Source of the DNA: Labia minor
Lineage: Eukaryota; Arthropoda; Insecta; Dermaptera; Spongiphoridae
Length of the DNA stretch: 64,000 bases
Reading direction: 5' to 3'
Assembly (NCBI GenBank): GCA_963082975.1
Contig: OY720350.1
Location: 5,308,597-5,372,596, forward strand
A program made the translations under genes and the position numbers. Shown piece by piece: positions 22,217 to 32,960 of this stretch (positions are counted from its first letter, which is position 1; each line of letters begins with the position of its first letter). The notes below the pieces were generated by a model. The model did no database searches. It saw only the letters and a program-made list of their open reading frames with translations, and had not been told where the DNA came from.

Positions 22217-22684
22217 CTGTCGTTCGTAAACTGTGGTCCGCGGACCCCTGGGGGTCCGCGAAGCCTTTACTGGGGGTCCGCGGTCCTCGGAAAAAAATCA
22301 TCGTAAAAATATATACATATATAAATATTTAAAGTTCATTGTTTAACTATATCCTCCTAGAGAATTACGGCTATAATTTAATACTATTAATAATACTATT
22401 TTATTTTATTAAATTGATAATTATGTCAATTAATTTTTTGTGAATAAATAAACATATATAAAAAACTATATATAAAATTTGAATTTTCATCCATTCATTC
22501 ATTTAAAATCATTTTTCGATTGTTCCTTTAAAATAACCCCTCTTAGGGGCTCGGAAGGGGAGGCATATAAGGGAATTTTCTTTCACTTTGTTATTGGGGA
22601 AAACCAGAGGAGGGGACAGTCTTACCCGGAAAAACCCAAATTGTCAGCGTCCACTCTGGGGTTTTAAACAGTTTTAAAGCAAAT

Positions 22685-22794
22685 GTTAATTATAAGTTCA
22701 TTTCTCAACGAGTTGTATCTTTAAATTATTTTTATTAATGTTAATTATAAGTTCATTTCTCAACGAGTTGTATCTTTAAATTATTTTTATTAAT
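22685..22794 (+). repeat. tandem duplication, 2 x 55 bp
   Basis: Two units beginning GTTAATTATAAGTTCATTTC follow each other without a gap. They lie in the 5' non-coding part of the hAT element. Confidence 0.9.
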
Positions 22795-22980
22795 TTAATT
22801 AATTATAATTAAATTATAGCTAATAATAGTTTATTATAGCTAATAATTTTTTTTAATTTTTAGTGTAATTTGCATGATCATTATTTTATAAAAACACTAA
22901 ACACATTTTGCAATTTCCCAGAAAGGCTGTTTTTGAGAGTAAGTATAAGTTAGTTTTATGAATAAAAAATATTTATTTTA

Positions 22981-23069
22981 ATAATATTTTAGAATCAAAT
23001 TACGAAATTAATAATATTTTAGAATCAAATTACGAAATTAATAATATTTTAGAATCAAATTACGAAATA
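22981..23069 (+). repeat. tandem triplication, 3 x 30 bp
   Basis: Three units of ATAATATTTTAGAATCAAAT plus TACGAAATTA. The same unit with its upstream flank also occurs once at about 46987-47024, so part of this hAT 5' region is present elsewhere in the window. Confidence 0.9.
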
Positions 23070-23297
23070 TATTTATTATATAAATTAATATTCATTTAAA
23101 ATGATATTAAATCATTTATTTAAAATGATTTAAAACATTTATTAAAATGATTTAAAACATTCATTTAAAATGATATTAAAACATTCATTTAAAATCATAT
23201 TAAAACATAGCTAGTAAATAATAATTCGTTATATTTATATTATATTTATATTATATTTATATTATTGTAGTTCAATGTTAATAAATTACTCCATAAA

Positions 23298-25157
23298 ATG
23301 GATCGTTGGCTACAAACTGGTTCAACACAGAAACGGAAAGAATCAGATGATGAGGCATCAACAGCAAACTCTACCAAGAAACGCAAAACTAGAAAATATT
23401 CGGATGATTATTTATCATTTGGATTTACTTATATTTGCAACAATGATGTGGAAAGACCAGTCTGCGTTCTATGTCAGGAAAGTTTATCCAATGAAAGTAT
23501 GAAACCTGCTAATCTCAGACGTCATTTACAAACAAAGCACAGCGAGCATGTTAGTAAGTCTATCGAATTTTTTAAAATGAAAAAAGAAGAACTTAATTCA
23601 AGTCAGAAATTGATGGTAAAGACGGGATCTGGTGGTATGAGTAAGAAAGCAGTAATGGCATCATATGAAGTAGCTCTACTTATTGCTAAAGCAGGAAAGC
23701 CGCATAATATAGCAGAGCAATTAATTCTTCCTGCTACAAAAGTAATTACAAATATAATGTTAGGAACTAAAGCAGCAAACGATATAAATTTGATTTCATT
23801 ATCAAATGATACGGTTAAGAATAGGATTGAAGACATGTCATGTAATATAAAAGAAGAATTAATATCGAGAGTGCGCAAAAGTCACTATTACTCATTACAA
23901 TTGGATGAAAGTACTGATGTCACTAATAATGCCAATTTGTTAGCTTTCATTAGATATGAGTTTGAAAATCAAATACAAGAAGATGTATTGTTTTGTGATT
24001 CACTACCTTCACGAACGACAGCTAATGACATATTTAACAGTTTGAATAATTTTATAACCGAAAATGAAATAGAGTGGCCAAAATGTGTTGGAATTTGCAC
24101 TGATGGTGCTCGTGCAATGTCAGGTACAAGAACTGGATTGATTGCTCTTATTAAAAATGTTGCGCCTCAGGTTGTTTGGAATCATTGCTGCATTCACAGA
24201 GAATCATTAGCAGCCAAAAATATGTCACCAGATTTGAAAAGAACATTAGACGAAGTAGTTAAAATTGTCAATTTCATTAAGGCTCGTCCACTTAATTCCA
24301 GAGTTTTTAAAATTTTGTGTGAGGAAATGGGTAGTCAACATACACATTTATTATTACATACAGATGTACGTTGGTTGTCCCGCGGGAAAGTACTCATTCG
24401 CCTTTTTGAGCTTCGAGATGAAATACGATTGTTTTTAATAGATGCGCATTTTGAACTGACCGAATGTTTCAATGATTTTATCTGGTTAGCTAAGGTGGCT
24501 TACTTGACTGATATTTTTACAAAATTGAACGAACTTAATTTGAGCCTGCAAGGTACTGTTGTAAATATATTTAAAGTTGAAGATAAAATAGAAGCAATGA
24601 TTAAAAAAATCGACTTGTGGTCGAAACGCATCCAGAACGGTGTATATGAGTCTTTTCCAACTCTCAATGATTTCATAGAAAGCTCCAGTGAAAAATTGCT
24701 TAATCAAACGCGTCAATTATTTGTTGAACATTTAATTACTTTGAAAAGCAACTTCAGGAAGTATTTTTCTACTCCTGATCCTTGCAATAACTGGATCAGA
24801 GATCCATTTAATATGGAAATTACAAATGCTAAACATTTATCTGCACCTGAACAAGATATTCTCGTGGAATTATCATGTGATACAACTTATAAACTAAAAT
24901 TTAACAAAACTGAATTGAGCAACTTTTGGTTACTTCTCAGGTCAGATTATCCTGCGCTTGCAAATAAAGCACTTCAACACTTGATTCCATTCTGCACAAC
25001 ATATTTATGCGAACAAGCTTTTTCGGTACTATTTTATATTAAGTCTAAATATAGAAACAAATTAAATGTAGAGCCGGATCTTAGATTAAAAGTTTCCAAT
25101 ATTAAGCCAGATATTGAGATTCTTGTTTCAAGAAAACAACTGCATACATCTCATTAA
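23298..25157 (+). CDS. hAT-family transposase (619 aa), uninterrupted
   Basis: A cut-and-paste DNA transposase of the hAT superfamily, similar in layout to the vertebrate ZBED/SCAND3/FAM200-type proteins derived from hAT elements. The N terminus has a basic segment and a BED-type zinc finger (C56, C59, H76, H81; PVCVLCQESL, then NLRRHLQTKH). The RNase-H-like core shows QLDESTDVTNNA (D203) and CTDGARAMSGTRTG (D269), followed by CCIHRE near 298. The hAT dimerisation region is at the end (HLIPFCTTYLCEQAFSVL, catalytic-type Glu at 572). It is full length and has no stop or frameshift. The start at 23298 gives the longest frame and the natural MDRWL N terminus. An open ORF between decayed termini suggests either a recently immobilised element or selection on the protein. 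Confidence 0.93.
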   Translation: MDRWLQTGSTQKRKESDDEASTANSTKKRKTRKYSDDYLSFGFTYICNNDVERPVCVLCQESLSNESMKPANLRRHLQTKHSEHVSKSIEFFKMKKEELNSSQKLMVKTGSGGMSKKAVMASYEVALLIAKAGKPHNIAEQLILPATKVITNIMLGTKAANDINLISLSNDTVKNRIEDMSCNIKEELISRVRKSHYYSLQLDESTDVTNNANLLAFIRYEFENQIQEDVLFCDSLPSRTTANDIFNSLNNFITENEIEWPKCVGICTDGARAMSGTRTGLIALIKNVAPQVVWNHCCIHRESLAAKNMSPDLKRTLDEVVKIVNFIKARPLNSRVFKILCEEMGSQHTHLLLHTDVRWLSRGKVLIRLFELRDEIRLFLIDAHFELTECFNDFIWLAKVAYLTDIFTKLNELNLSLQGTVVNIFKVEDKIEAMIKKIDLWSKRIQNGVYESFPTLNDFIESSSEKLLNQTRQLFVEHLITLKSNFRKYFSTPDPCNNWIRDPFNMEITNAKHLSAPEQDILVELSCDTTYKLKFNKTELSNFWLLLRSDYPALANKALQHLIPFCTTYLCEQAFSVLFYIKSKYRNKLNVEPDLRLKVSNIKPDIEILVSRKQLHTSH

Positions 25158-25543
25158 ATATGTAAGTTATATTTAATGAGATAGATGCAGTTATTTTTTA
25201 AAATATTTCTTATTTAATATTTTCTGAAAAAAATTATAAAATATTTATATGAATTTAATGTAAGTACCCATTATAATTTGTGAGATTTGTTGCTATGACA
25301 ATGTTTGTATTTTCTTTCTTCAATATTATAATTTCTAATAAAATGTGTTCTACAATATGCAAAAAAATCGTTATTCACCAATCACTGTTAGAAATATTCA
25401 TCATATATCCTTGTCCTTATGAGATCGTAAGCCAAAAATTAATTAATAAAATGACGTAAAGTACCTAAAGTTGTGATGGGGGTCCGTCAAAAAAAATTTT
25501 TTCAAGTGGGGGTCCGTGGAGTACATAAGTTTAAGAACCTATG

Positions 25544-26241
25544 CCTTAGATGATTCGATTCTTGGCTATGATGACGAGAGACTGTTTGTATGTTTATATA
25601 TATACATACATATATATAAATATTTATATATATATATGTATGTATAGATACATGTGTACATATATATTACAAATCTTAAATTACATCTGTCATTTTTTTT
25701 ATTATTCTTTTTTATTTAAGAACGAATTAATTGGAAAAAGTTTTCAAACAGACCTAAATATTAATAAATAAAAAGTTTATTATATATTTTCAAATAAAAT
25801 TACAATACTTTCATATTCCAAGTAGTAATTTGCATATTTAATATGATTATCGTTATCCAATTTTATTTATAATATTATATTACTTAGGTTACTTATAAAT
25901 ATTAATAAAAGTATAATATCTGTGGTGAATCTGTTTCTTAAGTCTTAATTCCATCATCGTTTTACATTTTAAAGATTAAAAGTGGGAGGAATTTTTAATT
26001 AAAAGACATAAAATAATTTCTTTTTCCCTCTCTCTCTTTCACTAGGTAAGCCGTAATGAATAAATGCTAAATGATTCATACTAATTAATTACATATGCAT
26101 TATGAATTAAAATAGGAATAAGATAAGAGTATAATATAAAGATTGAAATTAAAGATAAAAGTGTGGATGGATGATTAATATAGAAAAATGTTAATATGAA
26201 ATATAAATAAATGAATAAAGATTTAGTTTATTTATTTATAA
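25544..26241. other. AT-rich non-coding filler
   Basis: An AT/TATG-rich microsatellite patch lies at about 25590-25670. No gene or element is recognised. Confidence 0.5.
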
Positions 26242-27110
26242 CAGTGGCGCATCCAGGAGGGGTTTAGGGTTTTATTTGAAAAAAAAAAATTCTTAAAGTA
26301 TAACTTAGCGTATAAAAAATAAGTTTATTTTATTTTAAAAAAATTTTAACAAAAATAAAAATTCCTTATTTTTTCGTACATAATTTAATATAAGAAATAA
26401 AAAAAATTATTTTATTATTTCTTCTAAATCATAAAAAACAAAAGACTTAATATAAGATTACTAGATAATTGTGAAATTTTGCAATTTGATTATTAATTAA
26501 ATAAATAAAGATATTACTCAAATTCTAAATATTTTTTTATTATTAATACATTAACATTAATTGCTAATTTCATAAAAATTATGAAGCGAAGACTAATTTT
26601 TTCAAAATATCTTGCCTCTGCGGGCAGACGAAAAGCTTTCGAAATCTTAAAGTTGTTTTTTTTTATAAATAACTCCTTTATTATTAAGTTAGGCCGGCCG
26701 GTTAAAAAAATTTTTTTTGCAGTTTTGGATTCAGAACCGTCTGAAAAGTGGAGATCTCAAAAAATCTCGGAACAAAAATTTTCAAAATTTTCCGACCATC
26801 GTATAAGCTATCCTCATTCCATGAGGAAAGCTAAAATGATTTACTTATAGCTGGAAAAAAATATTTTCTTTCTAGAACTGTGAATACGAGTAAATAAAAT
26901 ACAAAATTAAATTTTTTTGCCAGATTTTGTAAAATCATTTCATTTTCATTTACAAAACTTTTTAAAATATTTAATTTAAAAAAAAAATCTTAATGAAAAT
27001 TCGTCTTTGAGAGTGCTCGGGGGGGGGGGGGGGGGGCGCGCGCGCCATAGGAAGGTGGAGCGGCTAGTCAACCCCCCCCCCCCCAGGATCAAATCCTGGT
27101 TGCGCCACTG
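26242..27110 (+). mobile_element. non-autonomous hAT-like element with long G and C runs
   Basis: The left end CAGTGGCGCATCCAGGA and the right end (reverse complement CAGTGGCGCAACCAGGA) form a 17-bp inverted terminal repeat with one mismatch. Both are flanked by TTTATAA (26235-26241 and 27111-27117), a 7-8 bp duplication as in hAT elements. The 869-bp interior has no transposase. A low-complexity frame at 26581-26850 (89 codons, MKRRLIFSKYL) matches nothing I recognise. Near the right end is a run of 18 G at 27019-27036, then alternating CG, then 13 C at 27072-27084. Confidence 0.82.
27019..27084 (+). repeat. G18 / C13 homopolymer hairpin
   Basis: 18 consecutive G, followed by GCGCGCGCGCC-type alternation and a 35-bp spacer, then 13 C. 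The two runs can pair as a long G:C hairpin, and the G run alone could form quadruplex. The exact run lengths are the kind of feature sequencing gets wrong. Confidence 0.85.
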
Positions 27111-27117
27111 TTTATAA

Positions 27118-27549
27118 TAATTATTAAATATATGTCTATCTGGTATATATCAGGTAAATTAATCAATTTCTTTATTTATAGGTATATAGAAAAATAAACA
27201 ATAATTAACTATTAATAAAATTTCTAAATTCAAAGCGCATCAAATTTGACAACATTGAAGAAAATTATCATTGCAACTGTAACAGTAAATATGTGAGAGT
27301 AAATGGCACAGTACAATAATACTACAATAACTATCTCAATAATGTCTTATTTAATTGAAGTTATCATCTTAAATTCTCAAAACTTTTTCAATCAATTTCA
27401 ACGGACAATATTTATTTTCTTCAAAAAAAAAAAGAAAAATAAAAAAAAAAAATAAAAAGAGTGAGTGAGTGAGGGAGTAAATTTCATTTTAAATATTTAT
27501 CTTTATCCTGGCAAAGATAAGATATATTAATATTATGTCTCTTATTATA
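27118..27549. other. AT-rich non-coding filler
   Basis: Nothing is recognised apart from an A-rich run with GAGTGAGTGAG at 27425-27475. Confidence 0.5.
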
Positions 27550-27640
27550 TATATATATTTTGTCTTATCACTATTAATTTCAAACCCCATCAATTTTCCT
27601 GCCTCGATTAATTTTTTTATGCTACTTTAAATGTTATTAA
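27550..27640 (-). pseudogene. short LINE-B reverse-transcriptase fragment
   Basis: The minus strand reads GFEINSDKTKYIY, the conserved block following the RT catalytic box in many LINEs. The nucleotide stretch TTTTGTCTTATCACTATTAA is shared with the LINE-B remnant at about 36413-36440. The flanks are degraded. Confidence 0.55.
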
Positions 27641-27889
27641 TTTATTTAAAAAAAAATCAGAGTAAACAAAATAAAAATAAAATATAAAATTAGCATAACA
27701 CTAAACTACTATAAAAATAATATTAAAAAATATATTATATATTAAAATCTTACGTGAAAATCCAATTATGTGAGATCAAATTTTCTTAATTAAAATAATT
27801 TACTCACATAATCTTAAAAATTAATAGTATTAAATTATAGCCGTAATGTGAATGTTTTCAAAGTTTAAAAGGCCAATAAGATCAATTGA

Positions 27890-28226
27890 GATATTGTAAA
27901 TATCAATAGATATAAAAAGATTTTTATCTGCACATTGCTCAGAATTTAAATTACCGCCAAATTATCGCCACCTGCGCCTCTATGATCTAGTATGGTAACT
28001 AAACTATTTTTAAATAATATTCTTTATAATTTTTTTAAAATTTTTCTAATTAAAAAATCGAAAATCGGGCTTCGAGGTCTGGTGGCCAGCCCCTTTGTGC
28101 TTCCGTGTAAAAAATTCCAGGTCCCTGCGTGCGATAGTTTTTGCTGGAGAGCTCGGTCAAACAAACACACAGACAAACAGACAGACAAACAGGCACATTA
28201 CACTTGCTTTTATTATTATAGATTGG
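27890..28226 (+). repeat. interspersed repeat ending in ACAGACAAAC-rich tail
   Basis: It contains TTTTTATCTGCACATTGCTC at its left, which matches the reverse complement of the segment near 61895-61925. On the right is a CAAACACACAGACAAACAGA tail followed by TTTTATTATTATAGATT. Such tails are common at the ends of non-LTR retrotransposon or SINE copies. The class cannot be fixed from this copy. Confidence 0.55.
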
Positions 28227-28662
28227 TATTGGTAGGCAAAACAGCAGAATGTTGGTAATGGAAAGGAAATAAGGAGAAGCAACGAATTTTATTGATACTT
28301 GCGACGTTTTAAAATTTTTAAGATTCAATTAATCGACAGTTGAATAGAAATGCTATAAAATTGGAAAAATATCTAAATAAATAGTTTTTTAATTACTTTT
28401 AATTACTTTTAACGTTTAATCGAATGAAAACAACTCGGTTGGTCAGTTATTCAAATTCAAACACCAAATATTATTATTATAGATATTATTATATTATATT
28501 ATATTATATTATATTATATAAGAATATAATTTGAGGGGAAGAGATCGGTGGGTAGGTGCCAGAACTCATGGCTTGGAGATCTGCGTAGATGGTTTGGGTG
28601 CTCTTCAATTGACATCTTTAGATCAAAAGATGTCTTGCCTTACGGATCCCTAACCTCTATAG

Positions 28663-28971
28663 CAGCGGTCGCCAAACTTTTTGACACCACGGACCAGTTA
28701 ATTCATAATTTAAATCCCGCGGACCACTAATAGTATTTTTTAAGTGTTAAATATATTTATAAATAAAAATTGTAATCAAAGAACACATAAAATGTACCTA
28801 GTTAATAAAATGAAACTATTATCACGTATTGTTATGAATTGAATCATGTTTTAATGCATCTTAAAACATAACTTAACATGATGAGTAAGTATATTCCACA
28901 TTTTTCTGTGACCAGCGAAATTTTCTCGCGGACCACTAGTGGTCCACGGACCACCACTTTGGCAACCTCTG
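28663..28971 (+). mobile_element. hAT MITE (309 bp)
   Basis: The inverted ends are CAGCGGTCGCCAAACT at the left and, reversed, GCAGAGGTTGCCAAAGTGGT at the right. Both are hAT-like and lead into CCACGGACC blocks. Flanking octamers CTCTATAG (28655-28662) and CTCTAGGG (28972-28979) match at 6 of 8 positions, consistent with an old 8-bp duplication. It has no coding capacity. Confidence 0.85.
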
Positions 28972-29570
28972 CTCTAGGGAGAAAGCGTCTTAAGAAGAAG
29001 CAGAATTTAATTTTTCAAATTTAATAAGAAATATATTATTTAATGTTATACCTATATTGATATAGCGTAGTGTTCTTAAGCTAAACGTTTGTGGAGGTTA
29101 CAGAATAAATTTTAATCTATTTAATTTATTTTATTTTACTTGCAAACATTGTAAGGATAAATTATCTATATGTGTTTCTATCTTGAAAATTGTTACATAA
29201 TATTTATGATATTTTTAATAATAATTTCTTTCTGTAAGGAGGACCGTTTCAAGTTGGGGTCACTTTGTAGACGATCCTCTTACGTTGGGTGCCAATTTAT
29301 AAGGGGATCTAAGTATGAGGCACTTGTAATGACCCACGATGACCGTGAATTGTTAATTATGTTAAGTTAATGATGGGCGCCAACTTTGGATATCCCAAAG
29401 TATAAAATAGTGTTGAAAAATTAAGGGAAAAGGGAAAACACAATAATAATGTTCACATTAATTTACTTTAATTAAATAGATAAAAAAATTAACAAATTAA
29501 ATATACAAATTTTAAATAGAAAAATAAGAAAATGTAATTCACTATTATCACTGGAATTAGCAGAAATAAT

Positions 29571-29769
29571 TATCACAGGGTGTGATGATAAGGATTATAC
29601 ACAAATAATTATATCACGGGACGTGATAAGTATAGGTTATATCAGGATGATATCACTTGTTCGACTGTATCACAGGGTGTGATTATAAAAATGATTATAT
29701 ACAAAATAATTATATCACGGGACGTGATAAATACCAGGTCATATCGGGATGATATCACTAGTTCCACTG
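29571..29769 (+). repeat. two-unit repeat with six GGR-triloop hairpins
   Basis: Two adjacent units (29571-29667, 97 bp; 29668-29769, 102 bp) each contain three short perfect or near-perfect hairpins with a purine triloop. These are ATCACA-GGG-TGTGAT (29572, 29669), TATCACG-GGA-CGTGATA (29612, 29713) and ATATCA-GGA-TGATAT (29639). The third hairpin in unit 2 (29741) is ATATCG-GGA-TGATAT, so an A-T pair becomes a G-T wobble and the stem is retained. No coding frame is present and the function is unknown. Confidence 0.85.
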
Positions 29770-31951
29770 TCCATTCTCAACTGCCTAAAAATATTAAAAC
29801 TTGGAGGGATGATTCCTCCCCTTATGTGAAATATAATATCTATATATATATTACATTTTAAGAATAATGCGACCAAATAACTTTGTTAATAAAAGAGAAT
29901 AGAAAACAAAATAAACTAAAAAAATAGAAAAACAAAATAAAATGTATAATAAAAAAATAAATAAATTCGAATATAAATACTTTGTCCGTTACATTTCTTT
30001 AATTTTTATTCATTTAAAATGATAATTAAAGAATATCCTATTCAAAATAAATTATTGAATAAATATGATCTAATAATATTAAATACAAATAGAAAAGCAT
30101 AAATAAAGAATTTTTTAATGCCTGTTCCTTTAAAATATTTGAAATTTCATTGTTTCATTTATTGTTTTAATTATTAGTTAATATTTATTTTATTAATTAG
30201 TTATTATACTTTTTAATTATTTTTTTTCTCTAAAATATTTGAAATTTTTTTATCTGTTTTATCGTTTAATTTTTTTGTTAATTCTTATAAATTTTTATTA
30301 ATTAATATTATTATTTATTATTATTTATTATTATTATCGAAGTCCCCAAATATCATTTATTTAACAAGATTGATGCAATGATGTAACATTTAATAATTGT
30401 TATACATAATTAAAGAATTGTATATCAATATTGATTAAAGGGTCGTACGATAGCTCGGTGTTCCAGGTATTATTCATTATTATTCATTACTTCAATACCA
30501 TGTATTATGTCGCTTTTGTTTTACTTCATAAGCGATTGGACGGTTTAATTTATATTATTATTTTTAAGAGGAATTTTTACATTTTTAAATCAATTTCTCC
30601 ATTCTTTATATAAGTAATTCATTTAAAATAATGAGTTATATATAAAATAAAATTCACTTATAATCAACTGTATTACTTTCGAAGAACTTTTTCCGTTTTT
30701 TCCGTTTTTTTTTTATTATAAGATTTGTCTTTAATCCCAAGCCATTAATTTTATTGGTTACATTCTTTTTTAAGCGAATTGGAAATATTGTTTCATTAAT
30801 TTTTTTTTTTTTCTTTTTATTGTTTTTTGTTATCCACCCTTCAATTTTTTTTATGATTGTATTCTATTTAATGGATTTCAATTGTATTTTTGTTTTTATA
30901 TTTTCGAAAAGCACAAATTAATCCAAGTGTGTGGTTGATATGGAACGATGGAGAGGTGTTTGAAAGTGTATTATGTGGGAAGAGGAAATTGTGTTGCCAA
31001 GTGTTGAGGTTTGGCGTTAATAGGCAAATATTATTTGAACATTGTTCATGCTAGTTTATACTTTGTTCATTCGACCATAAAAATCCAATCGCACTCTCTT
31101 ATTCATACATAAAATATAAACCTGTTTTAATCGACATTAAATAAAAAGAAAAAAGAAAAGACAACACAAATAAACAATAAATACAATAAATTTTGAATTT
31201 TTTTTTTTTGTTTCACTTATAGTATATTCATTCATTAAAATTTTACTAAATGTTATAATTACTAGCTCAATTGCTAACAAATTGCGTTATCTATATATCT
31301 ATAACATTGATATTATTTTTTTAGTAAATAAAATTTTGTTGAAAAGTTAATTTGAAAACCAGCGAATTCACCAGAATTAGTAGTAGTATGTAACTTCAGA
31401 TTGTTTAACAAACATAAAACACTAGTTTGGTAAAAATATTATAGAAGGAGGAAAAATATTTGAAATAGAAAAACACATTAGCGGAGGCAGGAGGTGGCTG
31501 TGTGCAGAGTAAATAACAGAATAACAGAATCATGCTGATTGGCGGAGAAAAGGAGGGGACCAATGGGGGTAAAGTACTTTGTGTTCGGTACGGAAAGTAG
31601 ATTGAATGTAATAAGAAAACACTTGTCTAATGCAGTCGGGCAATGCGCCTTTCTCAATAGCAACCTGCAAAATAAATGTGAAAGATTCTCAATCCCATAT
31701 AATTCTGGACTAATAATTATAATAATAATATTCTTGTGTAATTATAATAAGTAAATAATAATAATAATAAATACCCTATTAATTAATTAATCATATGAAA
31801 AAAAGATATAACGTTTTCTTGAAAAAATTTTATAAGAAAAATTAAAATTAAATATGCATTTAATGATTACTAATTTTTTAATACTGGCCAGAAGAAAGTT
31901 ATATTATAAAAAATTAAAAAATAAATAGTATACATAATTATGCGTATATTA
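29770..31951. other. AT-rich non-coding filler with one repeat fragment
   Basis: The fragment at 30335-30470 is listed separately. A less AT-rich patch at 31460-31700 contains a 71-codon frame that matches nothing I recognise and has no flanking splice context that I can support. Confidence 0.45.
30335..30470 (+). repeat. repeat fragment shared with 63.3 kb
   Basis: GATTGATGCAATGATGTAAC, TTTAATAATTGTTA and AATTAAAGAATTGTATAT appear in the same order on the opposite strand at about 63285-63370. Both copies are followed by a C/G-containing end (GCTCGGTGTTCCAGGTATTA here, GCTCGGGGTCCCGGTATTTA there). A shorter relative of this end, AGCTTGGTGTTCCAGATACT, lies at 47047-47066. Confidence 0.65.
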
Positions 31952-32149
31952 TTACCACGTTTTTCTTAGCTTGCTTTCTTGTTTATTTATCTGTTCGCGT
32001 CAAATCTTGCAATCGAAATTTCGACCACTTCCAGTCATCCAATCGCTCTGAAACTTTTCAGAGTTATGTATTCTGGATGACAATACAATAAAATAACACA
32101 TTCGTAGCTTGCAAGTGTTTAATTAGAGCATAATTAATGAATATAATTT
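31952..32149 (+). repeat. direct repeat D, copy 1
   Basis: Begins TTACCACGTTTTTCTTAGCT and includes CAATCGAAATTTCGACCACT and CTGAAACTTTTCAGAGTTAT. Copy 2 lies at 32640-32849 and is almost identical. Confidence 0.92.
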
Positions 32150-32639
32150 ATATATATATAGATAGTATCTAGTATCTAATATCAACCTACCCTTTCTTTC
32201 CTTCTACCTGAATAGATCCTTTTGTACCTTTCCTACATAATAAACAAAAAAAAAAAACTAGAATAATAACAACAAATTCAACCATTATTATTTTTTTTAA
32301 ATATAGATTCTTTTTATTTACTAATAATACATCTTTTGCAAAAATAAAACCACAAAAAAAAACAAACTAACATTTCATTTAAAATAAGAAAATAATAGAA
32401 AAAACCTTTCATAACAAAATACTAAAATTTTTGTCATATTTCTTGTTAATCCTTTTGTTATAAATAATAGAAAAATAAAAAATAATAGATTTAATTATTC
32501 TTTTAATTATTAAACTATAATCTTATCAAAAATTTAGAATTATTATTAAATCACTTTATATAAATTTATATACCTATTTTTGGAATGTTTTGGTATTCAC
32601 ACTTGATCATTCATAAAAATTGTCTAATATTTTTTTATT

Positions 32640-32849
32640 TTACCACGTTTTTCTTAGCTTGCTTTCTTGTTTGTTTGTTTGTTTATTTATCTGTTCGGGT
32701 CAAATCTTGCAATCGAAATTTCGACCACTTCCAGTCATCCAATCGCTCTGAAACTTTTCAGAGTTATGTATTCTGGATGACAATACAATAAAATAACACA
32801 TTCGTAGCTTGCAAGTGTTTAATTAGAGCATAATTAATGAATATAATTT
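32640..32849 (+). repeat. direct repeat D, copy 2
   Basis: Same sequence as copy 1 except for three extra GTTT units (12 bp) and a few substitutions (for example CGGGTC for CGCGTC). The copies start 688 bp apart in the same orientation. The interval is AT-rich without coding sequence, so this could be a segmental duplication or two insertions of one short repeat. Confidence 0.92.
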
Positions 32850-32960
32850 TGTATGGGAAAATCAAAACAAAAAGTGTAAATATTTAAATTTGAAAAAAAC
32901 CGTTAAAAACCCGTTAAAAGAATAAAGTAAATGTAAATATATGAAGACTAAAAAGTAGAA

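Larger units (their letters stand above)
22217..25543 (+). mobile_element. hAT element with intact transposase ORF and decayed ends
   Basis: The left end (CTGTCGTTCGTAAACTGTGG, then TCCGCGGACCCC) and the reverse complement of the right end (CATAGGTTCTTAAAC ... CCACGGACCCCC) both resemble the hAT consensus CAGNGGTTCTCAAACTNTGG. They have diverged from each other, and no 8-bp target duplication matches. GGGGTCCGCG-type repeats occur just inside both ends. Between them lie a 5' region with tandem duplications and one long transposase ORF. Confidence 0.82.

Noticed and set aside
22217-25543. 8-bp target duplication for the 22-25 kb hAT
   Set aside because: Flanking octamers TTCTTCTT and CCTTAGAT do not match, so boundaries are set only by end similarity.
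26581-26850. 89-codon frame inside the hAT-like element as a gene
   Set aside because: Composition follows the AT-rich background and no motif is recognisable.
27890-28258. 88-codon frame at 27992-28258 as a protein
   Set aside because: Lies across an interspersed repeat, and its C-terminal half is a translated ACAGACAAAC microsatellite.
29250-29420. LTR fragment suggested by GGGCGCCAACTTTGG and TTGGGTGCCAATTTA
   Set aside because: No paired LTR, TG...CA boundary, primer-binding site or retroviral-type coding sequence could be found nearby.
29571-29769. CRISPR-like array
   Set aside because: Eukaryotic context, only two units, and the repeats contain different hairpins rather than one repeat with unique spacers.
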